Below, piece after piece: positions 17,199 to 25,890 of a DNA stretch of 64,000 nt. Both the position numbers and the translations under genes were made by a program. The stretch covers positions 1 to 64,000 of the forward strand of contig NZ_JBHYDX010000017.1 in the NCBI RefSeq assembly GCF_051860505.1. The letters are read 5' to 3'. This DNA comes from Pannonibacter sp051860505 (GTDB lineage Bacteria > Pseudomonadota > Alphaproteobacteria > Rhizobiales > Stappiaceae). The notes under the pieces were generated by a model. The model was not told the origin of the DNA. It did no database searches and saw only the letters and a list, made by a program, of their open reading frames with translations. Each line of letters starts with the position of its first letter. The first letter of the stretch is position 1.

Positions 17199-18116
17199 AT
17201 GCGACGCAAGATCCTGACAGGTGTCCTGGTGGCTGGCGCAGCCGTGGCTGCCGCTGGCTGGGTGCTGACTGCCCCGCGCTCTGTTCCTGCTGCCATGCTG
17301 GCTGCCTTGCCGGATGGCGACCCTGAGCGCGGTGCCATGGTGTTTCACGCCGGAGGTTGCGCCTCCTGCCATGCGGCGCCGGGGGCGAAAGGCGAGGACA
17401 AGCTGAAGCTGGCGGGCGGGCTGAAATTGGCGACGCCCTTTGGCACCTTCGTCGCGCCGAACATATCGAGTGATGCGAACGACGGCATCGGCGGCTGGAC
17501 CAAGGCCGACTTCGCCAATGCCATGCTGGCCGGCGTGTCGCCGGACGGCGGGCATTACTACCCGGCCTTTCCCTATACATCCTATGTCCGGATGACGCCG
17601 GGCGACGTGATGGATCTGCAAGCCTACATGCAGCAGCTGCCGGCAGTGGCCGGAAAGGCTCCGGCGCATGACCTGGGCTTTCCGTTCAACATCCGGCGCG
17701 GATTGGGGCTGTGGAAGCTGGCCAATCTGGATCCTGCACCGGTGGTGCCGGCTGCTGCGGGGGATGCGCAGCTCGAGCGCGGACGCTATCTGGTCGAGGG
17801 GCCGGGCCATTGCGGCGAATGCCACACCCCGCGCGATGCCCTCGGCGGCCTGGACCGCAGCCGCTGGATGGCGGGCGCGCCAGCACCGACCGGCGAGGGC
17901 CGCATTCCGAATATCACGGGCGGGGACGGCGGCATCGGCAGCTGGAGCGCGGCCGACATTGCCTATTACCTTGAGACCGGCTTCACGCCTGAGTTCGATT
18001 CTGTTGGCGGTGAGATGGTCGCCGTCCAGGAAAACATGGCGCAGCTGCCGGCCAGCGACCGGGAGGCGATTGCGGCCTATCTGAAGGCAGTGCCAGCGCT
18101 GGCGGACGGGCGCTGA
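17199..18116 (+). CDS. Dihaem cytochrome c
   Basis: A 305-residue exported protein with an N-terminal signal-anchor (ILTGVLVAGAAVAAAGWVL). It has two class I cytochrome c domains with haem motifs CASCH (about residue 54) and CGECH (about residue 205). Candidate methionine ligands are in the later parts of each domain (YVRMTPGDVMDL, GGEMVAVQENMAQL). The arrangement resembles cytochrome subunits of membrane alcohol, aldehyde or sorbitol dehydrogenases, although those usually have three haems. It is coupled with the upstream c'-type gene. Confidence 0.9.
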   Translation: MRRKILTGVLVAGAAVAAAGWVLTAPRSVPAAMLAALPDGDPERGAMVFHAGGCASCHAAPGAKGEDKLKLAGGLKLATPFGTFVAPNISSDANDGIGGWTKADFANAMLAGVSPDGGHYYPAFPYTSYVRMTPGDVMDLQAYMQQLPAVAGKAPAHDLGFPFNIRRGLGLWKLANLDPAPVVPAAAGDAQLERGRYLVEGPGHCGECHTPRDALGGLDRSRWMAGAPAPTGEGRIPNITGGDGGIGSWSAADIAYYLETGFTPEFDSVGGEMVAVQENMAQLPASDREAIAAYLKAVPALADGR

Positions 18117-18119
18117 GGG

Positions 18120-18143
18120 CCTCCCGGATTTTACTCCGGGAGG
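18120..18143. terminator. Bidirectional hairpin between convergent genes
   Basis: A perfect 9-bp stem, CCTCCCGGA / TCCGGGAGG, has loop TTTTAC and lies between the dihaem cytochrome stop (18116) and the quinone-reductase-like stop (18153). No U-tract follows on either strand, so it may act as a transcript 3'-end stabiliser more than as a strict terminator. Confidence 0.6.
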
Positions 18144-18152
18144 ATCGGAGCG

Positions 18153-19007
18153 TCAGGCCTTGAGGGTCGCGGCGACGGCCTCGGCGAGCGTGACGGTCGG
18201 GCGGCCAATGATGCGGGAGAGGGTCTTGCCGTCATCGAAGAGTTCACCGCGCGCGGTGGCGGTGTCGGCATCGGCGAGAGCACCGGCAAAGCCGTCCGGC
18301 AGACCGACCTGGACCAGCAGCCCCTTGAAGGCCTCTTCGGTCATGTTCGTATAGGCGACCGGCTTGCCAGACTGGCGGGCGATCTCGGCGGCAAGGTCTG
18401 CCTTGGTGAAGGACGTGTCGCCGGCAAGCTCGAGGATGGTACCGGAGGCGGCACCCTTGCGCAGGATTTCGGCGGCAGCTGCGGCGTAGTCGGCACGGGC
18501 GGCGGCGGAAATGCGGCCCTCGCCCGAGGCACCGAAGACGGCGCCATGCTCGATGGCGGCCGGGACCGAGCCCATGAAATTCTCCAGATACCAGCCATTG
18601 CGCAGGAGAACATAGGGAACGCCGGAGGCGGCGAGGTCCTGTTCGGTGATCTTGTGCTCGGCGGCGAGGATCATGCCGGACTGCGGCGTGCGCAGGATCG
18701 AGGTGTAGACCAGCAGTTCGACGCCGGCGGACTTGGCGGCATCGATGACGGCCTTGTGCTGGGGCGCGCGGCTGCCGACTTCAGACGATGAGACCAGCAG
18801 CAACTTGCTGACGCCCTTGAGGGCAGGGGCCAGTGTCTCGGGACGGCTGTAGTCGAACACGGCAACCTCAGCACCGCGGGCGGCAAGGTCGGCGACCTTG
18901 TCCGGGCTGCGCACCAGAAGGCGCAGCGAGGCGGCCGGTTCGGTCGCGAGCAGGTCTTCGGCAACGAGGCGGCCAAGCTGGCCACTGGCTCCGGTGAAGG
19001 CAATCAT
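18153..19007 (-). CDS. NAD(P)-binding SDR/NmrA family, quinone oxidoreductase 2-like
   Basis: A 284-residue atypical short-chain dehydrogenase. The Rossmann motif is FTGASGQLGRLVAEDLL (N-terminal), followed by LLVRSPDKVADLAARGAEV and the YVLLRNGWYLENF segment typical of QorB-like NAD(P)H:quinone oxidoreductases. It lacks a classical YxxxK active site, which is normal for this group. The start at 19007 is the ATG directly before the Rossmann motif. It is divergent from an HxlR regulator gene, a classic regulator-target pair for electrophile or quinone stress. Confidence 0.88.
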   Translation of the reverse strand: MIAFTGASGQLGRLVAEDLLATEPAASLRLLVRSPDKVADLAARGAEVAVFDYSRPETLAPALKGVSKLLLVSSSEVGSRAPQHKAVIDAAKSAGVELLVYTSILRTPQSGMILAAEHKITEQDLAASGVPYVLLRNGWYLENFMGSVPAAIEHGAVFGASGEGRISAAARADYAAAAAEILRKGAASGTILELAGDTSFTKADLAAEIARQSGKPVAYTNMTEEAFKGLLVQVGLPDGFAGALADADTATARGELFDDGKTLSRIIGRPTVTLAEAVAATLKA

Positions 19008-19084
19008 GTTCAGGTCTCCTATCGGGTTGGATCGGATTCGGGGATGCGATGGACCTGATATGCGCCTCAAACTTTCTTTTGGAA

Positions 19085-19108
19085 AGTACGCACTAATTTG
19101 TTAGTATG
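19085..19108. promoter_or_regulatory. Candidate HxlR operator
   Basis: The inverted repeat ACTAA-TTTG-TTAGT (19092-19105), embedded in a looser dyad (GTACGCACTAA... TTAGTATG), directly abuts the ATG of the HxlR gene. HxlR/MarR-like operators in such divergent arrangements usually contain an ACT-N-AGT core, as here. Binding would block hxlR translation-start-proximal transcription and possibly the divergent promoter. Confidence 0.55.
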
Positions 19109-19573
19109 AGTTTTGTTGAAACGAGGATGCTGGCAATGGACGGCACGGACCTAGTTGACCGCAAAAGCGGTGAGACGGATGGAGAAACCAGCCCGCAGCC
19201 GGAAGCCTTGTCCGATGTGCTGCGGCGCGGTCTGGTGTTCAGCGAAGCCTGCCCGTCGCGCGAGATCCTGAAGCATCTGACCAGCCGCTGGGGCGTCCTG
19301 GTCCTGCTGGCGCTTCTGGAAGGCATGCACCGCTACAGCAGCCTGCGCCGCAAGATCGGCGGGGTCAGCGAAAAGATGCTGGCGCAAACCCTGCAGCAAC
19401 TGGAGGCGGACGGGTTCCTCACCCGGACGTCCCTGCCTGTGGTGCCGCCGCATGTGGAGTACCAGCTGACGGAGCTGGGCCGGGAGGCGGCTGAACGGGT
19501 GCGCGTGCTGGCAGACTGGATCGAGATCAACATGCCACGGATCCTTGAGGGACAGCAGAAAAAGAGCGACTGA
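19106..19573 (+). CDS. HxlR-family winged-helix regulator
   Basis: A 155-residue regulator with an extended N-terminus of about 40 residues before the HxlR domain. The domain begins with CPSREILKHLTSRWGVLVLLAL; Cys49 is at the position used for electrophile sensing in HypR/YodB-type proteins. Then come MHRYSSLRRKIGGVSEKMLAQTL (recognition helix) and the wing EYQLTELGREA. The divergent QorB-like gene is the expected target. A possible operator overlaps the region just before the start codon. An internal ATG (codon 8 or 11) could be the true start. Confidence 0.9.
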   Translation: MSFVETRMLAMDGTDLVDRKSGETDGETSPQPEALSDVLRRGLVFSEACPSREILKHLTSRWGVLVLLALLEGMHRYSSLRRKIGGVSEKMLAQTLQQLEADGFLTRTSLPVVPPHVEYQLTELGREAAERVRVLADWIEINMPRILEGQQKKSD

Positions 19574-19851
19574 TGGGTCTCGCGCGAACTGATTCCCTGC
19601 GTCCAACTCCCAATCTAACCGACCGGCGGTGGCGGCTGATGCTTGGGTCGCGGCCAAAAACACCAGCCGAACCGCGGCTCCGCTGCCGATAGACCTGGCT
19701 ATACGTAAAAATACGCTCCAATTTGACGCAGGCACCTTGCGATTGCGGGCGGGAAGAACCAATTCAAACGAAAATTTTAACTTCCTCCTCATAGCCTTCG
19801 GGTCGGAGCCGTCCGGTCCGGACGTCACGATCTGACAAGACCAGCCGAAGA

Positions 19852-22251
19852 GTGAGCATGACGCCCGCCGCACCCGACATGACCATCCTCGCCGTGCTTG
19901 CGCCCTTTGCGGCTGCGGCGATTGCGCCTTTCGCCGTCAGGATCCTGAAACACAACGCCGCCTGGCCGCTGGCGCTGGTGCCCTTCCTGATCTTCGCCCA
20001 TTTCGCCGGCTTCGTGTCCGGTGTGTCGCAGGGCCAGACCTTCACGGTCGCCCGCGAATGGGTGCCGGCCTATGGCGTCACCCTGTCATTCTACATCGAC
20101 GGCCTGTCGACCTTGTTCGCGCTGCTGATTTCCGGCATTGGCACGTTCATCATTCTCTACGCGGGCGGCTACCTGAAGGGGCATCCGCAGCAGGGGCGGT
20201 TCCTGTCGTTCCTGTTCCTGTTCATGGGCGCGATGCTGGGGCTCGTCACGGCTGACAACCTCATCACGCTGTTCATCTTCTGGGAACTCACCTCGATCAC
20301 CTCGTTCCTGCTGATCGGCTTTGACCATCTGCGCGCGGCCTCGCGCCGGGCGGCGCTGCAGGCGCTGCTGGTGACGGGCGGCGGTGGCCTTGCGCTGCTG
20401 GCCGGCTTCCTGCTGATCATCCAGATCACCGGCGAGATCGAGATGTCGAAGGTGCTGGCGAGCGGCGATGTGCTGCGCGGCAGCGCGCTGTATCTGCCGG
20501 TGCTGCTGCTGGTCCTGGGCGGTGCCTTCACCAAGTCGGCCCAGTTCCCGTTCCATTTCTGGCTTCCCAATGCGATGGAAGCACCAACGCCGGTGTCCGC
20601 GTTCCTGCACTCGGCAACCATGGTCAAGGCGGGCGTCTACCTGCTGATGCGCGTGCATCCGGTTCTGGGAGGCACCGAACTCTGGATGACGATCCTGCCG
20701 GTGTTTGGCGCAATCACCCTACTGGTCGGAACCATCCTGGCCGTGCGCCAGACCGATCTGAAGTTGATGCTGGCCTATACGACCGTCGCCTCGCTCGGAC
20801 TTCTGGTCATGCTGACCGGCACCAGCAACGAGAAGGCACTGGAAGGGGCGGTGCTCTATCTCTTCGCCCATTCGCTGTTCAAGGGCGCGTTGTTCATGGT
20901 CGCCGGCACCATCGACCATGAGGCAGGGACCCGTGACGTCACCAAGCTTGGCGGCTTGCGCAAGGCGATGCCGATCACCTTTGCTGCGGCAGCGCTCGCA
21001 GGCCTCTCGATGGCCGGCCTGCCGCCCTTTATCGGCTTCATCGCCAAGGAAGTGCTCTATTATGGCACCTGGGGCCTGCCGCAGGGGGCGATGCTGCTGA
21101 CGGCGGTCGCCGTCATCGGCAATTCCCTGATGCTGGTGATTGCAGCTGCCGTCGCGATCAAGCCCTTCTTCGGGCCCGAGGTCCACACGCCCAAGCACGC
21201 CCACGAAGGGCCGGTCCTGTTGTGGGCCGGTCCGGTGGTGCTGTCGCTGACCGGCCTTGCTGCCGCCCTGATGGCGCATGCGACGGGTGACCTGTTCATC
21301 GGTCCGATGTTGTCCTCGCTGAAGGGCGCGCCGACAGCGGTCGAACTGCATCTCATCCCGGCCTACATCTCGGCGCCGCTGATCCTGTCGATCATCACCG
21401 TCGCGCTTGGCATCGTGCTGTTCCTGCAGCTCGACCGGCTGCGCGGGATCATTGCCTCGATCCTGGCGGCCATCGGCTGGGGTCCGGATCGCGGCTTTGA
21501 CCAGGTGGTGGCTGCCATCGTGAGGGTGTCAACTGTCGTGACGCGGCTGCTGCAGGGCGGCCAGATGCAGACCTACATGGTGCTGACCTTTGCCGTTACC
21601 GGCGTGGCCCTGCTGCTGCCGCCGTATCTCACCGGCAGTTTCCCGGCGATGCCGGAGTGGCCTGAGTTCCGCTTCTACGAGTGGGCCGTTATTGCCATTG
21701 CCGTGCTGGGTCTGGGCGCGGTGCTGGTGGCCAAGACCCGGTTGACGGCGATTGTCTCGCTCGGCATCCAGGGCTTTGCCGTGGCAACGCTGTTCATGCT
21801 GTTCGGCGCGCCGGACCTCTCCTTCACCCAGTTCATGATCGAAACCCTGTCGGTGGTGGTGCTGGCGCTGGTGATGACCCGGCTCAACCTGTCGCCGCGC
21901 GACCATCGTCCGCTGGGCGCCAAGCTGGTCACGGGGCTGGTGGCCCTATCCGTTGGTGCCGGTCTTGCCCTGACCCTGATGGCGATCACGCAGACGCCGT
22001 TCGACGGACGGCTGTCCGAGTTCTTCACTGAATACAGCCGCGCCATCGCCCATGGCCGCAACATCGTCAACGTCATCATCGTCGACTTCCGCGGCTTTGA
22101 TACGCTGGGCGAGATCGCCGTGGTGGTGCTGACGGGCCTGGCCGTGCTCGGCCTGGTGCGGATCCAGACGAAGCCGGACAGCGGCAACGCTGCCAACAAG
22201 GCCAACAAGATGGCGGCGAAAGCCGCTCGCAAACCGGTGGAGGCCCGCTGA
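19852..22251 (+). CDS. mrpA: Mrp-type Na+/H+ antiporter subunit A
   Basis: A 799-residue multi-spanning inner-membrane protein homologous to complex I NuoL. The N-terminal proton-pumping part includes FIFWELTSITSFLLIGFDH (conserved Glu), a Lys-containing helix 7 region (GGAFTKSAQFPFHFWLPNAMEAPTPVSAFLHSATMVKAG) and later His/Lys helices. The C-terminal part (about residues 580-780) carries the MrpB-like/DUF4040 helices ending FRGFDTLGEIAV. Length is normal for an MrpA not fused to MrpB. Translation starts at GTG 19852 or ATG 19858. It heads a seven-gene operon (also called mnh or pha) exporting Na+ or K+ in exchange for protons. Confidence 0.95.
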   Translation: MSMTPAAPDMTILAVLAPFAAAAIAPFAVRILKHNAAWPLALVPFLIFAHFAGFVSGVSQGQTFTVAREWVPAYGVTLSFYIDGLSTLFALLISGIGTFIILYAGGYLKGHPQQGRFLSFLFLFMGAMLGLVTADNLITLFIFWELTSITSFLLIGFDHLRAASRRAALQALLVTGGGGLALLAGFLLIIQITGEIEMSKVLASGDVLRGSALYLPVLLLVLGGAFTKSAQFPFHFWLPNAMEAPTPVSAFLHSATMVKAGVYLLMRVHPVLGGTELWMTILPVFGAITLLVGTILAVRQTDLKLMLAYTTVASLGLLVMLTGTSNEKALEGAVLYLFAHSLFKGALFMVAGTIDHEAGTRDVTKLGGLRKAMPITFAAAALAGLSMAGLPPFIGFIAKEVLYYGTWGLPQGAMLLTAVAVIGNSLMLVIAAAVAIKPFFGPEVHTPKHAHEGPVLLWAGPVVLSLTGLAAALMAHATGDLFIGPMLSSLKGAPTAVELHLIPAYISAPLILSIITVALGIVLFLQLDRLRGIIASILAAIGWGPDRGFDQVVAAIVRVSTVVTRLLQGGQMQTYMVLTFAVTGVALLLPPYLTGSFPAMPEWPEFRFYEWAVIAIAVLGLGAVLVAKTRLTAIVSLGIQGFAVATLFMLFGAPDLSFTQFMIETLSVVVLALVMTRLNLSPRDHRPLGAKLVTGLVALSVGAGLALTLMAITQTPFDGRLSEFFTEYSRAIAHGRNIVNVIIVDFRGFDTLGEIAVVVLTGLAVLGLVRIQTKPDSGNAANKANKMAAKAARKPVEAR

Positions 22252-22670
22252 TGCGCTCGGTCATCTTCCGCACCTTTGCCCCGTTCATTACGGCGCTGAT
22301 GGTGCTGTTCTCGATTTTCGTGCTGCTGCGCGGCCACAATGAGCCTGGCGGCGGCTTCATCGGCGGCCTCGTGGGCGCATCGGCGCTGGCGATCTACGGG
22401 ATCTCGGCCGGTGTCGGGCCGGCCCGACGGGCGCTCAAAGCCCATCCGATGAGCATTGCCGCCTTTGGATTGCTGCTGGCGGCCCTATCCGGCGTCCTGT
22501 CGCTGTTCACGGGCCAGGCTTTCATGACCAGCCAGTGGGCGGCCATCGAGGTGTTCGGCGTAACCGTCGACCTGTCGACCCCGATGTTCTTCGATATCGG
22601 CGTCTATCTGGTGGTGGTCGGTGCCATCGGCTCGATTGCACTGGCGCTTGAGGAAAGGGAGAGCGACTGA
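22251..22670 (+). CDS. mrpB: Mrp antiporter subunit B
   Basis: A 139-residue membrane protein with four predicted helices and the MnhB signature RGHNEPGGGFIGGLV. It overlaps the mrpA stop by one base (TGATG) and the start of mrpC by one base. In many rhizobia phaA and phaB are fused; here they are separate genes, as in the seven-subunit group 1 complexes. Confidence 0.95.
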   Translation: MRSVIFRTFAPFITALMVLFSIFVLLRGHNEPGGGFIGGLVGASALAIYGISAGVGPARRALKAHPMSIAAFGLLLAALSGVLSLFTGQAFMTSQWAAIEVFGVTVDLSTPMFFDIGVYLVVVGAIGSIALALEERESD

Positions 22671-23047
22671 TGGAAGCTGGCTTCTCCGTCCTGATCGGAT
22701 TGTTCTTTGCCGTCGGTGTCTATCTGATGCTGTCGCGCCACATCGTGCATATCCTCATCGGCATCACGATCCTCGGCAATGCGGTCAACATGCTGATTTT
22801 CACCGCAGGCCGCCTGATGCGCGAAGTGCCGCCGGTGATCCCGATGGACCTCTATGTGCCGGCCGGTCCAACCGCCAATCCGCTGCCGCAGGCGCTGGTG
22901 CTGACGGCAATCGTGATTTCCTTCTCCTTCTTCGCGTTCCTGCTGGTGCTGGCCTTCCGCACCTATCAGGAACTGGGCACCGATGACGTCAACGAAATGC
23001 GCGTCGCCGAGCCCAAGGGCGAAGCTCTGCCGCCGCAAGGGTACTGA
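22670..23047 (+). CDS. mrpC: Mrp antiporter subunit C
   Basis: A 125-residue, three-helix NuoK homologue. HILIGITILGNAVNMLIF is the conserved second helix, and LPQALVLTAIVISFSFFAFLL the third with the membrane motif shared with NuoK. The start overlaps the mrpB stop (TGATG). It sits between the two large antiporter-like subunits A and D in the complex. Confidence 0.95.
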   Translation: MEAGFSVLIGLFFAVGVYLMLSRHIVHILIGITILGNAVNMLIFTAGRLMREVPPVIPMDLYVPAGPTANPLPQALVLTAIVISFSFFAFLLVLAFRTYQELGTDDVNEMRVAEPKGEALPPQGY

Positions 23048-23050
23048 TCC

Positions 23051-24649
23051 ATGGCCGGTCCTTCCATTTCCGTCGACCTTTCAGCTGCCATGCAGACAGC
23101 GCCGGTTCAGCTTGCCGACTGGCTGGTGGTCGCTCCGTCGATCCTGACCATCGTTGGCGGCATGCTGTGCCTGATGAGCCGCAAGAATACGGCGCTGGCG
23201 CCGAAGCTGGGGCTGTTTTTCCTCGGCCTGCTTGTCATCAACAACGTGCTGCTTCTGGCCGAGGTGCTGAAGCGGGGCGTCATCACCATGGTGATGGGCA
23301 ACTGGCTGCCGCCCTTCGGCATTGCCTTCACTGTTGACGCTCTGGGCGCGACCCTGGCGCTGGTGGCGGCGATTGTTGCCTTTGCAGCCGGGCTCTATGC
23401 CTCGATCACGATCGACAGTTCCGGCAAGCGCTACGGCTTCTATCCGTTCCTGCTGCTGATGATGACCGGGGTGAACGGTGCATTCCTCACTGGCGACGTG
23501 TTCAACCTTTACGTCTGGTTCGAGGTGCTGCTTATCTCGTCCTATGGCCTGCTGGTGCTCGGCAACGACCGGATCCAGCTCGACGGCACGGTGAAATACG
23601 GCATTCTCAACCTGATCGGCACCAACCTGTTCCTGATCGCCACCGGGCTGCTCTATGGCCAGCTTGGCACGCTGAACATGGCCGATATCACCATGAAGGT
23701 GCAGGAAAGCGGCGTCAGCGGTCCGCTGATGACCATTGCGGTGCTGTATTTCCTGGCCTTTGCCATGAAGGCGGCAGCGTTCCCGGTGAATTTCTGGCTG
23801 CCCTCGTCCTATCACACGCCGCGCATCGTCGTGGCGGCGGTGTTTGCAGGATTGCTGACCAAGGTTGGCATCTATGCACTGCTGCGCACACTCGTCATGC
23901 TGATGCCGGCGGCGCGCACCGAACTGGCGGAAGTGATTGCCTGGGTCGCGGCGCTGACGATGCTGACCGGGGTGATCGGCGCGCTGGCGCAGTCCGATGT
24001 TCGCCGGTTGCTCGGGTATCTGGTCATTTCCGGTATCGGCTCGATGCTGGCCGGCATTGCGATGGGCTCGGTGCTGGCGCTGTCCGGTACGGTGTTCTAC
24101 ACCGTCCACTCGATCCTGGTGATGACGGCGCTCTACATGGCTGCCGGCCTGATGGCGGCAATGGCCGGAAGCTATGACCTGCGCCGGCTTGGCGGCCTCT
24201 ATGGTGCAAGCCCGGTGCTGGCCGGGGTGTTCCTGGTGCTGGCGCTCGCCGTGGCGGGCCTGCCGCCATTCTCCGGCTTCTGGCCCAAGGTGATGCTGGT
24301 CGACGCTGCTCTGACGCTCGGCTGGAACTGGCTGGCCGCTTCGATCCTCGTGACCGGCTTTCTGACCTCGCTGGCCGTGGGCCGCGTCTGGATCTATGCC
24401 TTCTGGCGTGGTGGTCCTGAGGGCACCGTCGATGGCGGATCGGTGAGCTTGCCGGGTGGTGGGGTGCTGGTTGCCGGGGCTGGCGGAAGGTCGACCGCCG
24501 CTGTCTGGGTGCCGATTGGCATCCTGACCACGCTGATCGTGCTGTTCGGCCTGCAGCCGGAGTGGATGATGGAAGTGTCCTCGCGCGGTGCCTCCGGTCT
24601 GGTTGATCCGGTCGGATACCTGAGGTCGGTGTTCGGAGGCGGCGCATGA
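23051..24649 (+). CDS. mrpD: Mrp antiporter subunit D
   Basis: A 532-residue NuoN/NuoM-like membrane subunit. Conserved features include FNLYVWFEVLLISSYGLLVLG (Glu in helix 5), FAMKAAAFPVNFWLPSSYHTPR (Lys in helix 7) and QSDVRRLLGYLVISGIGSML. With subunit A it forms the ion-translocating core. It follows mrpC by three bases and overlaps mrpE by four (ATGA). Confidence 0.95.
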   Translation: MAGPSISVDLSAAMQTAPVQLADWLVVAPSILTIVGGMLCLMSRKNTALAPKLGLFFLGLLVINNVLLLAEVLKRGVITMVMGNWLPPFGIAFTVDALGATLALVAAIVAFAAGLYASITIDSSGKRYGFYPFLLLMMTGVNGAFLTGDVFNLYVWFEVLLISSYGLLVLGNDRIQLDGTVKYGILNLIGTNLFLIATGLLYGQLGTLNMADITMKVQESGVSGPLMTIAVLYFLAFAMKAAAFPVNFWLPSSYHTPRIVVAAVFAGLLTKVGIYALLRTLVMLMPAARTELAEVIAWVAALTMLTGVIGALAQSDVRRLLGYLVISGIGSMLAGIAMGSVLALSGTVFYTVHSILVMTALYMAAGLMAAMAGSYDLRRLGGLYGASPVLAGVFLVLALAVAGLPPFSGFWPKVMLVDAALTLGWNWLAASILVTGFLTSLAVGRVWIYAFWRGGPEGTVDGGSVSLPGGGVLVAGAGGRSTAAVWVPIGILTTLIVLFGLQPEWMMEVSSRGASGLVDPVGYLRSVFGGGA

Positions 24650-25122
24650 CCGGTCTGTTCCTCGTCAATATCCTGCTGGCGCTGTCCTGGGCGGCTGTCA
24701 GCGGGTCCTTCTCGGTGGTAAACCTTGCCTTCGGCTTTGTCCTGGGGACAGGGGTGCTCTTCATGATCCGCGAGCAGGTTGGCGGTTCAAGTTACTTCCA
24801 GCGGACCGGTCGGGTCGTCGGACTGATCCTGTTGTTCCTGAAAGAACTGGCCTTGTCGGCCTGGCGCGTCGCCCTGCTGGTCAGCCGGCCGAAGATGGAC
24901 GTCAGTCCGGGGCTCATCGCCTTTCCGCTGACCGTCGAGCGGGACTTCGAAATTGCCCTGCTGGCGAACCTTATCACGTTGACGCCGGGGACGCTGTCGG
25001 TGGACGTGTCCGAGGATCGCAAGACCCTTTATGTGCATTGTATCGATCTGCCGGATCCCGAGGCCACGATCGCCGATATCCGCAATGGCTTCGAGCGCAA
25101 GATCATGGAGGCATTCCGTTGA
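24646..25122 (+). CDS. mrpE: Mrp antiporter subunit E
   Basis: A 158-residue protein: two N-terminal membrane helices, then a cytosolic domain with ITLTPGTLSVDVSEDRKTLYVH, the hallmark of MnhE/MrpE. It overlaps mrpD (ATGA) and mrpF (TTGA). The family is unique to Mrp complexes and has no complex I counterpart. Confidence 0.95.
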   Translation: MTGLFLVNILLALSWAAVSGSFSVVNLAFGFVLGTGVLFMIREQVGGSSYFQRTGRVVGLILLFLKELALSAWRVALLVSRPKMDVSPGLIAFPLTVERDFEIALLANLITLTPGTLSVDVSEDRKTLYVHCIDLPDPEATIADIRNGFERKIMEAFR

Positions 25123-25475
25123 GCCCCTTCGAGACTTTTGCGTCCGGCTTCCTGGACGTGGCGATCCAGATATCGCTCGCCCTGTTGTGCCTGGCGTTCC
25201 TGCTGACGGTGGTGCGCACGGTCATCGGACCAACGCTGCCGGATCGGGTGCTGGCGCTCGACATGCTGGTGGGCACCGTGATCGGCTTTATCGCGGTGAT
25301 CGGTGTTGCGACCAACTTCTATCTCTACATCGACATTGCCATCACGCTGGGTCTTGTTGGCTTCCTGGCGACGGTTGCCCTTGCCCGCTTCATCAAGAAC
25401 CGCGGCACAGCTGGCGACCAGACGATTGCCGAAGAAGTAAAGGCCGCAGTCGCCCGCAACAGGAGAGTGAAATGA
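25119..25475 (+). CDS. mrpF: Mrp antiporter subunit F
   Basis: A 118-residue protein with three helices and the MnhF motif VRTVIGPTLPDRVLALDML. The start is a TTG at 25119 overlapping the mrpE stop (TTGA). No ATG is available in frame near this point, since an upstream in-frame ATG at 25038 would lie deep inside mrpE. Overlap coupling to mrpE probably drives its translation. Confidence 0.92.
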   Translation: MSPFETFASGFLDVAIQISLALLCLAFLLTVVRTVIGPTLPDRVLALDMLVGTVIGFIAVIGVATNFYLYIDIAITLGLVGFLATVALARFIKNRGTAGDQTIAEEVKAAVARNRRVK

Positions 25476-25828
25476 CCGCCCTGGTTGATATCCTCGTCGG
25501 CCTGACGCTGATCATCGGTGCCCTGTTTGCGGTGCTGGCAGCTGTCGGCGTGCTGAGATTGCCGGATGTTTACTCGCGGATGCATGCGGCCTCGAAAGCC
25601 GGGACCGTCGGCTCGAGCCTGTTGCTGATCGCGCTGGCCCTTGATGCTGGCCAGCTCGACGTCACAACCCGCGCCATCGCCGGCGTTCTGTTCTTCCTTC
25701 TGACGGCGCCGATCTCTGCGCATCTGCTGGCAAAAGCGGCTTTTTCTGCAGGCTATCCAACCTGTGCCAGCTCGCGCCAGGACTGGGTGAGGGAACTGCA
25801 GGGCAAGAGCAGCAAGCGCAAGACCTGA
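25472..25828 (+). CDS. mrpG: Mrp antiporter subunit G
   Basis: A 118-residue protein with three helices and the MnhG signature GVLRLPDVYSRMHAASKAGTVG. ATG at 25472 overlaps the mrpF stop (ATGA). The C-terminal tail after residue 95 is polar and lineage-specific. It is the last gene of the operon; a terminator follows about 32 bases downstream. Confidence 0.94.
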   Translation: MTALVDILVGLTLIIGALFAVLAAVGVLRLPDVYSRMHAASKAGTVGSSLLLIALALDAGQLDVTTRAIAGVLFFLLTAPISAHLLAKAAFSAGYPTCASSRQDWVRELQGKSSKRKT

Positions 25829-25860
25829 CTGTCGCCAGCCCGCAAAGACAGACGTTGCCA

Positions 25861-25890
25861 TCCGGGGTGCGCTGCGCCCCGGATTTTTTG
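25861..25890 (+). terminator. Intrinsic terminator of the mrp operon
   Basis: The stem TCCGGGGTGC / GCGCCCCGGA (one G-T pair) has a three-base loop and is followed by TTTTTTG. It lies 32 bases after the mrpG stop. Confidence 0.9.
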
